NCBI GenBank assembly: GCA_024180945.1
Contig: JAKSGN010000002.1
Location: 868,001 to 932,000, forward strand
DNA length: 64,000 nt
Origin: Macrophomina tecta
Lineage: Eukaryota > Ascomycota > Dothideomycetes > Botryosphaeriales > Botryosphaeriaceae
Reading direction: 5' to 3'
The position numbers and the translations under genes were made by a program. The notes below the pieces were generated by a model that did not search any database, had not been told where the DNA came from, and saw nothing but the letters and a program-made list of their open reading frames with translations. This document shows positions 1-12,099 of the stretch, piece after piece. How positions within the stretch are numbered: position 1 is the stretch's first letter; each line of letters opens with the position of its first letter.

Positions 1-1
1 T

Positions 2-133
2 CTCGAACCGCACCTCAACACGAGCTTCAAGCACTACGTTCTCTTCGTTGATGAACACCAGTTGAACCAGGGGAGCAGAGATTACTGGGGCCCGCTGGGG
101 GACCTTGTGGAGAGCATGCTCAAGAGCGATTGA
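2..133 (+). CDS. 3' end of an unrecognised protein-coding gene (partial)
   Basis: An open frame enters at the left edge and runs 43 codons to a TGA at 131-133. It encodes a C-terminus containing [11 protein letters not shown] and ending [11 protein letters not shown]. The segment is acidic, with alternating hydrophobic residues and a likely short C-terminal helix. I do not recognise the family from this fragment. It is called coding because the frame is open to the edge, codon use resembles the neighbouring genes, and no start codon is needed at the edge. The next gene starts about 1.5 kb downstream on the same strand. Confidence 0.5.
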   Translation, partial: LEPHLNTSFKHYVLFVDEHQLNQGSRDYWGPLGDLVESMLKSD

Positions 134-1655
134 GCGGCTTTGAGGGCTTCTCGATCACTAATTACTGAGACTTTGAATGGGCATCTTGACAGCTCCTTTT
201 ATGGGCGTTTTCCGGCGCTTGCGCATGGGAGGTCAATGGCAACGGCGTACGTGTACTGCAGGGTACGGTTCTCTTGGTGGGTTAGCGGCTTCGGTTCTTC
301 TTTGCAGCTCCGCTTCTTGTTTGTATACTTAAGACTATCAGTAGGAGGGATTCTGGGGACAATGCAGCCGGGCAGCATTCAGCCTTGCATGAACGATTGT
401 CTAGTGCGACTGAAATATTTGGTGCTATTTTCTGAGAGTGGAGTCTAATCTCGGTTTCAGCTGCTAGTAGATGCGTTGCCGCCTGGAGAAGCACAGAATG
501 CGTCTCCACGTGCAGAGAAGCAGGGAAGAAGAGCACTGGCTACGTCACACACCTCGACGCAAGAGCCGGCACGATGGCATGCATGGAGTTAGACTTTCTT
601 CACCGGCTTTTTGGGTGCTTTCGAAATTTCAATCCCATGCGCAGCGAAAGGCCAACAAACTTGGAAGGGAGGATGCCAGGCCACTCCACAGTCGGGAAGG
701 AGCGCGGATACTAAACAAGACGCGATTCAAGTTGACAACATGTCCCGGCAGGCTGGCTGGGCGGTAAGTCAGACAGCAGATGGCGGAAAGCCGGTCAGCC
801 ATGGTCTGTTGGGAGAGCCCGTCTTTATGGACCGAGTAGCGACAACAGAGTTCTGGATCATCTCGGCGCGCCCGCGGCGTGTACGGGTCCCGCACGAACA
901 ACACAGCAGGGCGGGGAATTGCTGGTGGAGACGGCGAGTCTGGAGAGCGAGTGTGCGTCCTGGGGCGCGAGCAGCGGACAACATGCGGCACAAGCGGGCG
1001 GAGGGGCGGGCGGGCCATGATGCAGTGGCGGCTTGTGCGCTCGGCGCTCGGACGCCTTGCTGATCACCGTTGCCCGAGATTGTCAATCGCCACGGTGCAT
1101 GCATGTCCACCGCCCTCAACGCTTCTTTGCGGCTGGGCGTCGTCGTTGGCCGGCGTGGACGGGTGCGAGGCAGAGGTGTGCTGCGACAGGCCGTCGCGTC
1201 GTCGGAACGCTGGCCGCGATATGCGCACCTGCACGCCTGCTCTGCCGCCGCCGCCTCCCCGCGCTGCGCAGTTGCACGGGCGCGCGCTGGCGGCCGGCGC
1301 TGGCCTGGCTTGCGATAAGGAAGCTGCCGTCATGCTAGTCCGCTTCGCAACTGCCGTTCCTGCATGCAAGAACGCTCAAAACCTTCTCTTCCCCAGAAGC
1401 TGCTCTGCTTCTCTCGACTCAACTCCCTTTGCCCAAACCGCAACTGAGCATTCTTCCGCTCTAGCAGCAGCATTATTCCACTTCCACCTTCTTTCCGTCT
1501 TGTTCATAGCTCGCTTGCATTGCACATACACCAGCGCCACCTTCATTGAGCTCGCCTCTGCTCATTTTTCTGCCAATTACACACCGCCCGCCGCTCTCAA
1601 CACCCCGCCTTTGTATTCGAAGCTTTGAACAACTGTACTCTGTTCGCCCGCCATC
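134..1655. other. intergenic region upstream of the GH63 gene
   Basis: About 1.5 kb with no ORF I can support. Several overlapping frames of 80-250 codons exist, but they look like by-products of GC-rich sequence: they are Arg-, Ala- and Cys-rich and have no recognisable domain. The last few hundred bases are rich in C and T, as is typical of a fungal promoter or 5' leader, and lead into the ATG at 1656. Confidence 0.5.
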
Positions 1656-4600
1656 ATGGTTCTCGTCGATGGCACCAAGCAGGAGTATCTCTGCGAGGAG
1701 GAGAAGCGGCTGAGAGAAGACCGTCACCGCGAACGCTACTGGAAGAGATGGGGCCCTTACGTTGCCGAGAGGCAGTGGGCGACCGGTGAGCGCCCATTGA
1801 ACTAGCATATTCAACAGAACTTCGGCTAACTTGGCACAGTCCGCGAGGATTACTCGTAAGTTCCGGCGTTTGTCGGCTATTGAGTGATTTGCTGACACAA
1901 AGCTTCCAGCGATGATGGTGATGCGTGGAGCCGTGAGTGTAGCCCCATCCCCTTCAATTGGTCGTCGCTCATCATTTTGCAGATTTCTCCCACCCCATGG
2001 CCCGCTCTCGTGCCTACCGCTGGGGCGAAGACGGAATTGCTGGCGTTTGCGACACTCACGGTCTTCAGAACATCACATTTGCTTTCTGGAACGAAAAGGA
2101 GTACGTCACGGCCATCAGACCTCTCCGAACGTTGCTGACTTGGCCAGCGACTTCCTCAAGGAGCGCTTGTTCGGCCTCTCGAATCCCCAGGGAAACCACG
2201 GCGAGTCCATCAAAGAAGCACATTTCCACCTGGACAACACACCAACTGTGAGAACCTTTGAGCACTCCTTCGAAATCGACGGAAAGCTGACTTGAGCCAC
2301 AGCACTCTTACATGAAATTCCTCTACAAGTACCCTCAGCGCCGATTTCCCTACGACGACCTCATCAAGGAGAACGCAAGACGTGGCAAGCTCGACCGCGA
2401 GTACAACATTGTGGACACTGGTACTTTCGACGACGACAGATACTGGGATATCTTCATTGAGACGGCGAAGGAGGCTGATGATGAAGAGGAGCTTCTTTTC
2501 CGGGTCACTGCCTACAATCGCGGCCCGGAGGCTGCTCCTCTTCACATTGTCCCCCATGTGTTTTTCAGGAACACTTGGGCTTGGGGACGCGAGTCTCCGG
2601 ACAAGAAGCCGAGCATAAAGAAGATTGGCGATACCACCGCGGTGTCTCATCACCACAAGCTGGGCGAAAGGTACTTCCAGCTGTCGCCCTCTCCAGGCGC
2701 TGGCCCGAGCGGCGAGGATGTTCAGCCGAAGCTCCTCTTCACGGACAACGACACGAATTACAAGAAGCTCTGGGGCGTGGAGAACAAGACCAAGTATGTC
2801 AAGGATGGCATCAACGAGCGTATCTGCGACGACAATGAGGCTGCCGTCAACCCCGAGAACGTCGGAACCAAGGCAGCCGCGTGGTTTGCCTTTGACGAGG
2901 GCGATGGTGTCCCGCCTGGAGAATGTGCCGTTGTCCGTTTCCGGCTTTCGAAGAGGAACGATGGCTACCTCGACGAGGAGCTTTTTGACGACATTGTCGA
3001 GCAGCGCAGAATCGAAGCTGACGAGTTCTACTACCGCATCAACCCCTTGCCCATGTCCGAGGATCTCCGCAATATCCAGCGCCAGGCGTTTTCTGGTATG
3101 CTGTGGTGCAAGCAGTACTACCACTTTGTCTGGGACCAGTGGGCGAATGGTGACCCCGGCATGCCTCCTCCCCCGCCAGGCAGGAAGAACATCCGCAACA
3201 AGCACTGGAAGCACATGTACCTGGATGATATCCTCTCAATGCCTGACTCTTGGGAGTATCCTTTTTTCGCCGCCTGGGACAGCGCTTTCCACTGTATTCC
3301 TTTGGCCATGATCGACCCCGACTTCGCTAAGAAGCAGCTGGACCTCTTCACTCGCGAGTGGTACATGCATCCCAATGGCCAGCTTCCTGCATACGAGTGG
3401 AACTTTGGTGATGTCAACCCGCCTGTCCATGCCTGGGCTACGTTTAGGGCATTCAAGATCGAGCGAAAGATGTACGGTCGTGAAGACCTGGACTTCCTGG
3501 AGCGCGTATTCCAGAAGCTGCTGCTCAACTTCACTTGGTGGGTCAACCGCAAGGACTTTGATGGCAAGAACGTCTTCGAAGGTGGTTTTCTGGGTTTGGA
3601 CAACATCGGACTCTTCAACCGATCGGATCCTCTGCCTACCGGCGGTGTCCTTGAGCAAGCTGACAGCACCGGATGGATGGCTTTCTACTGCCTTTGCATG
3701 CTCAACATCAGTCTTGAGCTCGCCAAGCACCGTCGCATTTACGAGGATATTGCGTCGAAGTTCTTCGAGCACTTTATTCTCATCAGCGATGCCATGCAGT
3801 ACCGCTCTGGTGGTGAGGAGAAGTCACTGTGGAATGACGAAGATGGCTTTTACTACGATGCTATTTCCTGGGGAGGTCCTTGGAGTCAACAGATGCCGGT
3901 TCGCTCTTTGGTTGGCTTGATTCCTCTTTACGCCACCTTGACATTGGAGCCAGAGGTCGTTGACAAGTTCCCTTCGTTTAAGAAGCGTCTCAACTGGTTC
4001 ATCGAGAACCGCCCTGACATGGCTGACCGAAATCTTGCCAGCATGAGCCGTCGTGGCAAGGGCGACAGGATTCTACTCTCCTTGGTTAGCGAAGATCGCC
4101 TGAAGAAGATTCTGAAGAGGATGCTTGACGAAGACGAGTTCCTCGCTGATCATGGAATTCGCTCCCTGTCGAAGTTCCACAAGGATCACCCGTACTCTAT
4201 GGATGTCAATGGCCAGCGCTTCCAGGTTAGCTACATTCCTGGAGATTCCGACAGTGGCTTGTTCGGGGGTAACAGCAACTGGAGAGGTCCAATTTGGATT
4301 GCCGTGAACTTCCTGCTTGTTGAGTCTCTTCTGAGATTTTACATGTTCTACGGCAACAGCCTCAAGGTTGAATGCCCGACCGGTTCTGGTGACGAAATGC
4401 ATCTTGGTCACGTCGCGGAGGAGATTCAGCACCGTCTGCAGCACCTTTTCGCACGTGGTGACGATGGACGCCGTGCCATCAATGCCGGCAACGAGATGCT
4501 TGACTATGATCCTAACTGGAAGGATTACATGTGGTACCACGAGTTCTTCGATGGTGACACTGGAAGAGGTCTTGGAGCGAGCCACCAGTGTGGTTGGACT

Positions 4601-5035
4601 GGCCTGATCGCCAAGATGATCCATGATACCGGCATTCGCTGCCGCCTTCCTCAGACGCCCAAGACACCCTCGACAACAGCTGCTCATTACTTTGACGATG
4701 TCTTTACTAAGTACAGGGTTCGCAAACCTAGCTTTCGGAGATCGTCAACCAGCCGTTCCATCGGCAACCGCGGCGATTGGGATATGGTGGAAACTCCGAA
4801 GAGCCCGAAGGCAAATGGCCACGGCGTGGACGAGGATGAAAGTGATGAGCCTGTTAGGCCTTTCAAGAGAGTCAATTCGGTTGGCTACTTCGACGAAGAG
4901 GCGCTTGAGAAGAAGAGGCAGATCGACGAGCAGGTTGCCAACTACGTCTCCGAGAAGCTCGAGAAGATGCGTAGTCACGACTCTGCCGGTGAGGGAGTCA
5001 ATGATGAGCTTGAAGCTCAGTTGGATGGCGCATGA
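1656..5035 (+). CDS. GH63-type glycosidase (glucosidase-like), six exons
   Basis: Inferred exons are 1656-1785, 1840-1855, 1910-1932, 1983-2100, 2148-2247 and 2303-5035, giving 1039 aa. All junctions are GT..AG and keep phase. The start ATG lies in a good context (CCATCATGG). The N-terminal motif [20 protein letters not shown], split by the early introns, matches the cytosolic GH63/mannosylglycerate-hydrolase-like family. The large last exon carries the (alpha/alpha)6-barrel signatures [36 protein letters not shown] and [16 protein letters not shown], the last where the family's catalytic acids are usually found. There is no signal peptide, so a cytosolic enzyme acting on glucosides or small oligosaccharides is likely; the substrate cannot be read from sequence. 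The C-terminal 130 residues are charged, low in complexity and probably disordered. Exons 2 and 3 are microexons of 16 and 23 nt. Confidence 0.9.
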
Positions 5036-5585
5036 GCAGTGGCTGTTTAAGTCTTTCTTGCCTCGTTAGTCATGGTGGGTTGATGCAGCATTGATAGAGG
5101 TAGGGTGGCAGTTCAAGACTTGTGGTTTCTGGAGTGCAAGCTTAGACTGTACTGGCTAGATAAACCTAGAACACCTATTATAGACAGCCCTAGAAAACAT
5201 ACTTTTTCTGAATATCACAGCTGCGCGGCTTAGGGTGAGTGATTGGCCAGATCGAGATATAGGCGGCGGCAACGACTTATTGCTAGCGCGTTATTCGTCA
5301 ATGACCTCCGACGCGTCCGACGCGGCTGCACCTGCTGTTCCCCTCAACAACCATTCCTTCGTACACAAGCAACCGCATTTGCCGCACTCCGAAACCGCTT
5401 CCAATTCTTCGTAGCGATCTGCCCGGCAAAGATAGACGCACATTGACGGAGACCAGCGCACCTTGCATCAATCACACTACAAATAATCCTGACGCGCGAC
5501 GTGCGGGCCTCCAGCAACCGTACCATTATCCGCGCCTGCCACCTTTCCAAGCTACATCATACCGCGACCCACAAGCGGCTCGACC
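5036..5585. other. intergenic region
   Basis: About 550 bp between two co-directional genes. It holds the 3' flank of the glycosidase gene and a CT- and CA-rich stretch upstream of the next ATG. No ORF or RNA gene is supported. Confidence 0.5.
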
Positions 5586-6854
5586 ATGCCACCTAAAAAG
5601 CGTGGCCGACCGCGCAAATCGACAGATCAAACATCTCAATCCAATCGTCCTGCGCTCTCCGTCAATTCGAACCCACCGGCTTCGTCATCGTCGTTCTCCG
5701 CACAACAATCGAAGAGATCTAGCAAAGAGAGACGCACGTCAAAGCGCATGGTGGAAGAGGATGAGCAAGATGAGCTGTCCGAGCTGCCATCGACGGTGAC
5801 GGTCACATCCTCTGCTGCCGCAGCTGCTGCGCCGTCTCCGCCGGCTTCGAAGCAGAGGAAGGGCACAACAACACAGACAAGGCGGTCACCGGGTGCGGGG
5901 AGGACGACTGACAAGGTTGCAAAGCCGAAGACGAAGAAGCGCAGCGGCGCCGACGCCGAGCTCGACGCTCCGCCGGATGACAGGCAACCCGGCGCCGACT
6001 CGAGGAAGCTCAAGAAGTTCGCGCACCTCAAGCCCCGCACGCGCCATATCTCCCAGTCCGTCATCACCACCAAGTGGAAGCCCGCCCCCTTGCCCGCCCA
6101 ACACGCCGCTCGTGCGCTCTTCGTCGCGGCGAAGCGCCCTGTCGTCGAGGCTGCAGGACGACGTGGCGCCGCGTCTGGAAGCGGTGGTGGTAGCGCTGGT
6201 GCCTACGACCGACGGCGCGCGGAGGCCGAAGCCACGCTAGCATCGGTGCTGCGGAAACTGGAGAAGCAAGTCCCGCGGATCCCCTTTCCGGGGTCGTTGC
6301 ATCAGAAGAGGGGCCCGGGCGGGGAAGTATTCGAGCTGGAGAAGGTGGTGGAGCGGAACAGGGCGCTCGAGGCGCAGCTGACGCCAGCGGTGCACGCGGT
6401 CAAGTTGTTGGAGGAGGCAGTGAGGAGGGAGGAGCGCGTTTTGGAGGGGGAGAGGGCGAAGTTGGGCGTATTGAGGCAGAGGGCGAGGGGCGCGGAGAGG
6501 GTGGCGAAGGAGAGGGGGAGGAGAGGATTGCATCCGGTCCTGAAAAGATGGAGAGGAGGCGGGGCGGGGAATCAGAGGGATGAGGTGGAGGAGATTAAGT
6601 TGGTGAGGAGAGGGGAATTGGGGAGGGTGTATGGGGCTGATGATGTGGGTGATGATGAGGAATTGTCGGCTGATGAAGAGTTGGCTCCGGTGCTGGCGCA
6701 GCTGCGGGGTCATTTGGACTCGATGCGTGCGAATTTAGAGCAGGTTGAGGGGCTAGATGAGGCGATGACGGGTGCGAGGGTGGCATTGGATGGTGTGCTA
6801 AGGAAGAGGGTTGCGGACGAGCAGTATCGGGGACTCGTGTCTTCGTCGTCCTAG
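5586..6854 (+). CDS. fta7: inner-kinetochore protein, CENP-Q/Fta7 type
   Basis: A single-exon gene of 422 aa. The N-terminus has an AT-hook-like motif KKRGRPRK (residues 4-11), then a Ser/Ala/Lys-rich disordered region to about residue 140. A conserved block follows: HLKPRTRHISQSVITTKWKP, then VPRIPFPGSLHQKR and a long heptad-rich coiled coil with ENRALEAQL-like heptads at about 260-320, ending near HPVLKRW. This order (basic tail, 'KP-T--I' block, PRIPFP motif, coiled coil) matches fungal Fta7/CENP-Q proteins. Those pair with CENP-U in the COMA/CCAN complex linking centromeric chromatin to the outer kinetochore. The C-terminal acidic segment (GDDEELSADEEL) is typical of the family. The assignment rests on recalled motifs; another nuclear coiled-coil protein with an AT-hook is the alternative. 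Confidence 0.8.
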   Translation: MPPKKRGRPRKSTDQTSQSNRPALSVNSNPPASSSSFSAQQSKRSSKERRTSKRMVEEDEQDELSELPSTVTVTSSAAAAAAPSPPASKQRKGTTTQTRRSPGAGRTTDKVAKPKTKKRSGADAELDAPPDDRQPGADSRKLKKFAHLKPRTRHISQSVITTKWKPAPLPAQHAARALFVAAKRPVVEAAGRRGAASGSGGGSAGAYDRRRAEAEATLASVLRKLEKQVPRIPFPGSLHQKRGPGGEVFELEKVVERNRALEAQLTPAVHAVKLLEEAVRREERVLEGERAKLGVLRQRARGAERVAKERGRRGLHPVLKRWRGGGAGNQRDEVEEIKLVRRGELGRVYGADDVGDDEELSADEELAPVLAQLRGHLDSMRANLEQVEGLDEAMTGARVALDGVLRKRVADEQYRGLVSSSS

Positions 6855-8675
6855 TGGTCACGGGACGGTCGTATTCACTGGTATTGATCGTTTGAGTCGT
6901 AGGATTGCAGGATGATACCCCTGGTTTTTTTTTTTTTTTTTTTTTCGTTCTGATTTCAATTCATTCGTCGAGACAGACAACATTTGCGGAAGAGACTCGG
7001 TTCTTTCCAATATGGAGAGCTAAAAAGAATGCAATGGCAGGCGTATCTTTCACGGAAGCCATAGCTACATGCCATTTCTTTCCAGCACATATACCGTTGT
7101 CTTTCAGTGTGAAAGTAGGCCACAGCTTTTATGGAGGCGATTGTTCCGTTATTCGTGAACTGAAGTTGAGATAGTGAGCTCTCGTGACTTCTAGTCGTCC
7201 TAGAATGGGTTGGTCAACTATGCCCCTTGCAGGACCAGAGCACTACACAAATAGGAGCATTTATATTACCACACCATCATGGATGCAAGGTTATGGATTG
7301 TTGCCAGCTGGTTTTTCTGCGCCTGGTCTCATATTTATTCACGGCGATTCCTTGGCCGCTACAGGTAGCTTTGTATACCTACTAATCAATAAGTACATGC
7401 GAGAGCGTTATCTCATGGCCTCGCGCGTGGATGCAGGGTACGCAACAAGCTTTCCCCCCAGTATATGGCCCTTGCTTCAGCAATCTTCACCTCCCCAGGC
7501 CTGATCGAGACCTTCCCGGAATACATAACGATCGCGAGGACGCACTGAAACAAGTAAAGCACCTTGACGCTGCTCTCGTGCTTACCACATCTTAGACCGC
7601 ATGACAATAGTCGCAGTCTCACATGGCGGACAATTGATGCGGGTGTTGGAGGAAGCAGCTCGGATCAACACCCCAAGGACCCAAGGATACGGCGCCTGGG
7701 ATCTGCTGCTCCGCTTTTTGCTGAAACACTGCGTGCACAGATGGCCCCAAGAAAAGCAGCGGTCGCTACATGTACAGATGTACACGACGCGCATCATTAC
7801 TATTGCCAACGTGCGTCTATATTGAGCACAACTACTGCATTGGGGAATGGGCGCAGAGGCTCGGCCGGCAGAGCAGGCGCAGGAGCTTCATTCCTTGCAG
7901 ACATGGATGCAAGCTCCTGCTGATGCGGAGTAACACCTTCTGGCCGCTGCTGCTCTGTAATCGGCGGACTTCTCTCCTCTCATCCGCTTCCTGAATTTCC
8001 CGCAACCCCTCAGTTGGCGAGCGTCGAGAAGACAAAAGCGCGCGCCGTGTTCCCGGAAACGGCCGGAGCAGGCAAGATCGAGCGAGAAGCAAGAAAAAGA
8101 CGTGCGTCACAGAGCTGGGCACGAATACGAGCAGGCTGGAGGGCTTGGGGGCGAGCAAAGCAGCGGACATGGCGCAAGGTACGATGCATGCAGTGCTGGA
8201 TGGAATGCAACGGTGGGCTGGGCTAGCGCAACGGGCTGAGGCTGAACGAGCGAGGGCTGCTTGCTGACCGCCCGGGTCGCGAAATGCGCAGGCGTCGAGT
8301 GGTAGGTTTTTGCAGGCGGGCGTCCGGCGACGGCCTCGGCTGTGCGCAGGGCTGGCGGAGCCGGGGATCGCCCTGGGCAGCGCGGGGCCTTGCCTCGATG
8401 CCGGTGCGGCGTCTGCTTGTCGCGTGCGAACTTCTCTACCTTCAAGTAAGCGGCCGCCAGCAACAGCTTGACCCGCGTCCCCAACGCTCCCCCGCAGGCC
8501 TCACGCCTCGTCGCCCTGGCTGTGCGCCCGCGAGCCCATGCCCGTGTCCAGCGCGCGCTCTCCATGCCTCCGCTATTCCTGACGCTCTCACCCGACGACG
8601 ACGACGCGAATGCGCCAGCCCATGCGCCGTTCCGATCCGCAGTCCCCTCCGTCCCGAGCGACATAACCCCATTCG
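6855..8675. other. long intergenic region with poly-T tract
   Basis: About 1.8 kb without a supportable gene. It begins with the 3' flank of the CENP-Q gene and a run of 21 T (6925-6945). From about 8000 it is GC-rich and probably forms the promoter and 5' leader of the ERT1-type regulator. Open frames on both strands here lack any recognisable domain. Confidence 0.5.
6925..6945. repeat. poly-T homopolymer (21 T)
   Basis: An uninterrupted run of 21 T lies 71 bp after the CENP-Q stop codon. Similar runs of 18-21 occur at 11344, 23175, 38238 and 60912. Such tracts are prone to length error in sequencing. Confidence 0.9.
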
Positions 8676-10777
8676 ATGGTTGAGGCTACACAAAGAACCG
8701 CCGCAGAGGAATCTAATGGAGCTGCAACCCCGGTTATGACGACGTCCAAGGATCCCGAGCAGAATGGCGACGCCGCCAATGCCTCCAGACCCCCGAAGCC
8801 GGGACAGCTCCAGCAGCACTCCCAGCCGCACTCCCCGACCCTCCAGCAGAAGCAGCAGCAGCAGCAGTCCGACAAAAAGCCCAGCAGTGAAGCCAAGGAT
8901 GGCGCCCCCAGCAGCAGCAACGGCAAGAGCTCGAGCCCGCCCAAGAAGCGGCGGAAGGTCAATCATGGTGCGTCTGCAGACCGTCGGGCCCGTCCAGACG
9001 AACAACAGCTTGCTAACTCGCAGCGACAGCTTGCATTTACTGCAGACGTTCGGTGAGCCGCCTCACTCGCACCCGCCCACGCGACTGGCGTACAAGACCG
9101 CTACACAACATGCTGACCATTGCGCCTATCTCGCCGCCCGCAGCACATGACATGCGATCTCGTAAGTCTCGCCCGCTTGTCTTGGGCTACGGGCGCACGC
9201 GCTGACCAGACGCCCTTGCTGCCACCCGGCTATTAGGAGCGGCCATGTACCAGATGTATCAAGCGCAATATTGGCCATCTCTGCCACGATGAACCGCGTG
9301 AGCCGGCCAAGCGCCAGAAGACCGACCCGAACAGTGTGCAGACGGCCGATGAGGACCAGGCAAAGAAGCTGGATCCCACCGCCGCGTCCGACGCCCCTCT
9401 CGGGCCGCTCAATCAGCGTCACGGCTCGCAAGATGCAGGCCTTGGGGCCCTTGCGCCGCCTCCACTGCCTACCCTTTCCCACGCTGCTTCGGGCCCCATC
9501 GCCCAGCCCGCACCCGTCCCCGCGCCACACGCTTCAAACCTCGCTGGCAATTCTCATTCATGTTCGTGATACCCCCGCCCTGCTTCACCCCCTTTTCAGT
9601 CCTGACGACAGCCTGCTAACACGAAGCTAATCACGAATAGTACTGAATTACAATGACTGGAACTTTGGCGCCTCCAATAACTTCCAGGACATGCACGCCT
9701 TCCACCCTTCCTACATGTTCAACGCTTCCGAAGCATCCAACGAGTACAACCTGCTCAACGACCTGCTAAGCAACAGCCTCATGGACGACGGCGCTCTTTA
9801 CAATGGCGACGAGATGAACAATCTCTTTCCCGACCAGTCCATTACTAGCACGATGAACTCATTCGGTGGCCAGAACCCATTGATGCCTGGGAACCAGCAG
9901 AGCAACCAGCTTCTACCGCCATCGCAAGCTGCCGCCGGCAACGCCATCTCAAGGCCAGCGAGCGGATTCCCTCTCGATAAGGCGCGCGAGGCCTACTACA
10001 TGACGGCCGCTGATCCAGCTGGAAACGATACCCCAGAAGAGCGCATGAACAAGCTTTTGAAAGCCAAGTTCGACGCAGGCATGTTGAAACCCTTCAACTA
10101 CATCAAGGGCTACGCCCGCCTTTATCAGTACATGGAGCGCAACTTTCAACCGATTTCGCGCCAAAAGATCCTGCGATGCATGGACAGGTTCAGGCCGAAG
10201 TTCAGAGAGCGGGTGCATACGCTAACGGACATCGAACTTGTCCGCGTCGAGATGTGGTTTGAGCGACGACTGATGGAGTACGACCGCGTCTTTGCTAGTA
10301 TGGCTATTCCAGCTTGCTGCTGGCGAAGGACTGGCGAGATCTTCCGTGGTAACAAGGAGATGGCAGAGTTGGTTCACGTGCCGATCGAGAATCTACGCGA
10401 TGTGCGTTTTGTCAGGTCCACTTGCCAATGTTGGAACATTTGCTGACTGTTCGTAGGGCAAGGTCTCTCTACACGAGATTGTCGAGGAGAAATCACTCGT
10501 CAGCTACTGGGAGAAGTTTGGCGCCATCGCGTTCGACAGCTCGCAGAAGGCCATCTTGACGAGCTGCTCACTCAAGAATCCAAATCCAGACTCGAAGGAT
10601 CCTGAGATCCGGTGTTGCTTCTCTTTCACAATTCGTCGAGACGCGCATAACATGTAAGCAGATTCTCCATTATTCTTGTGCAGAGGCTGAACTAACGCCT
10701 CTCTTAGCCCGTCTTTAATCATTGGGAACTTCCTGCCCATAATTAATGATAACCAGAGCTCGGGCTCCAGCTCATAA
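8676..10777 (+). CDS. ert1: transcription activator of gluconeogenesis, ERT1/AcuK type (Zn2Cys6 + PAS)
   Basis: Seven inferred exons: 8676-8967, 9024-9052, 9144-9161, 9237-9561, 9641-10401, 10457-10653 and 10708-10777 (563 aa). The Zn2Cys6 cluster has Cys at 101, 104, 111, 117, 120 and 129 (CIYCRRS, HMTCDL, ERPCTRC). It is spread over exons 2-4, and the 18-nt third exon encodes just six residues of it. Upstream is a Gln/Ser/Pro-rich tail with a basic stretch PPKKRRKVNH that may serve as a nuclear localisation signal. The C-terminal half holds a PAS-like domain (about 395-545) with EMWFERRLMEYDRVFASMAI and SLIIGNFLPIIND. In Aspergillus, AcuK and AcuM activate PEP carboxykinase and fructose-1,6-bisphosphatase genes for growth on acetate and other gluconeogenic carbon. 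The exon 4 donor (GTTCGT at 9562) is the least certain junction. Confidence 0.9.
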
Positions 10778-12099
10778 TCCTATGCAGAAGGCGCAGATGT
10801 TTCCCCCTCTCACTCGAATCCTTCCTATCGGAGCCTACATCTTGTATCCTCTGCCTCCGACCGTAAATATACACTGCATCCTCTCATCTTCATCCATCCA
10901 CATTCACACCCAACATTTTTTCAGAAGATCAATTTTCGAGGACACTTTCGGACGTAGATATAAAACTAGGAAAGGGGCTTACAGGTCAGGGGACTGTGAT
11001 TATGGTGTTATTGTTTTATGGGTGCGGAGTCTGCTGCTGTATGCTTTACCTTGGACTTGTTCTCCTTCCGATTACTTTTCGAAGCCCTTTTCTCCGGCTA
11101 GAGAGTGACGAAGATACGGCGTGGCGGGTGACACCGGACCGTCAGGCGAAGAGAATTAATCTCATGGAGTTATTGACGAATATTTTCCGCAGCGGAGCGC
11201 AGAGTGAGCGCCTCAGACGGTCTGCAGCGAAAGGTCCGGTCATGAGCTCTCAGGCATTCGATATTCTGTTTGTATGCTTCGGTTTCCGCTTCCGCCCTTC
11301 GCTCTTTTCTCTTGCAGTACTGTACCATCTGTTTTCTTTTCTCTTTTTTTTTTTTTTTTTTCAAAAAAAAAACTTCGCATCGCTCGAGACGACCTGTTAA
11401 CTTCTTGGGTGCTTCTGCTTTTACGTCAGAGTCAGCCGGATTGTCTGGACTCGTCGGTGTCTCTTGCTGATTTTATGGTAGTATGTGTTTCTTCTGGATT
11501 GTTCGCCCGAACTGTACGAGTTTGTCATGCTTGCAGTGTTTTCCTTTTTGTGGTTTTACTTACGCAGGTAGCTCTGATCACGAAAATGGCAGGCTCATTT
11601 CTCCATGCCATTATCGCCCGATGATGCGTACACGAGTGGACAACACGGAAAGATATGCTCATAGGTAAAAACCCGGGGCGAGTGAGGCCTGGTCATTCGC
11701 TCAGGCGACCGCCTAGCATATAATCCTGAATGTTTATACCCCGGCGGATATTTCGCCTTAAAACGCGCAAGCCTGCACAAAGGCTGCCGCGATACTGACG
11801 CGAGGTTTCTGGATGGTAAATGGTTCCGTGAGGACGACCGGTGGGCCAGCACCAGCTCGCTCGACGGAAGCCTGCCTTCGTTGGCCACGACACCTACATC
11901 TTACTATACACCTCACACCAGCCGAAAACCATTCACAGGCCGATTTCGCGCTCAATTCACGTACCATCACGGGGGTCTCAGGCACCACGAACCCCGCAAC
12001 CTACTAACTCACGTCCCGAACTCCCTCAGCTCACGCAATTTCACCTCGCTCCCATCTGCTCACCGATCACTGCCACCCGATGGCAAAGCTCGCTCCGAT
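10778..12099. other. intergenic region between ERT1-type gene and ZIP4 gene
   Basis: About 1.3 kb. It contains the T-rich 3' flank of the upstream gene and an inverted homopolymer pair, T18-C-A10, at 11344-11372. From about 11750 it becomes a CA-rich leader to the ATG at 12100. No gene is supported. Confidence 0.5.
11344..11372. repeat. T18-C-A10 inverted homopolymer
   Basis: Eighteen T, one C and ten A form a self-complementary tract. It lies in the intergenic region well downstream of the ERT1-type gene. It could be a cryptic poly(A) insertion scar or simply low-complexity sequence. Confidence 0.8.

Noticed and set aside
879..1628. 249-codon plus-strand ORF upstream of the GH63 gene
   Set aside because: Composition is Arg/Ala/Cys-rich, other frames in the same GC-rich stretch are equally open, and no domain is visible. 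It ends just before the true start at 1656.
8107..8664. 185-codon minus-strand ORF upstream of the ERT1-type gene
   Set aside because: It lies in the GC-rich leader region, shows no recognisable motif, and several overlapping frames are open.
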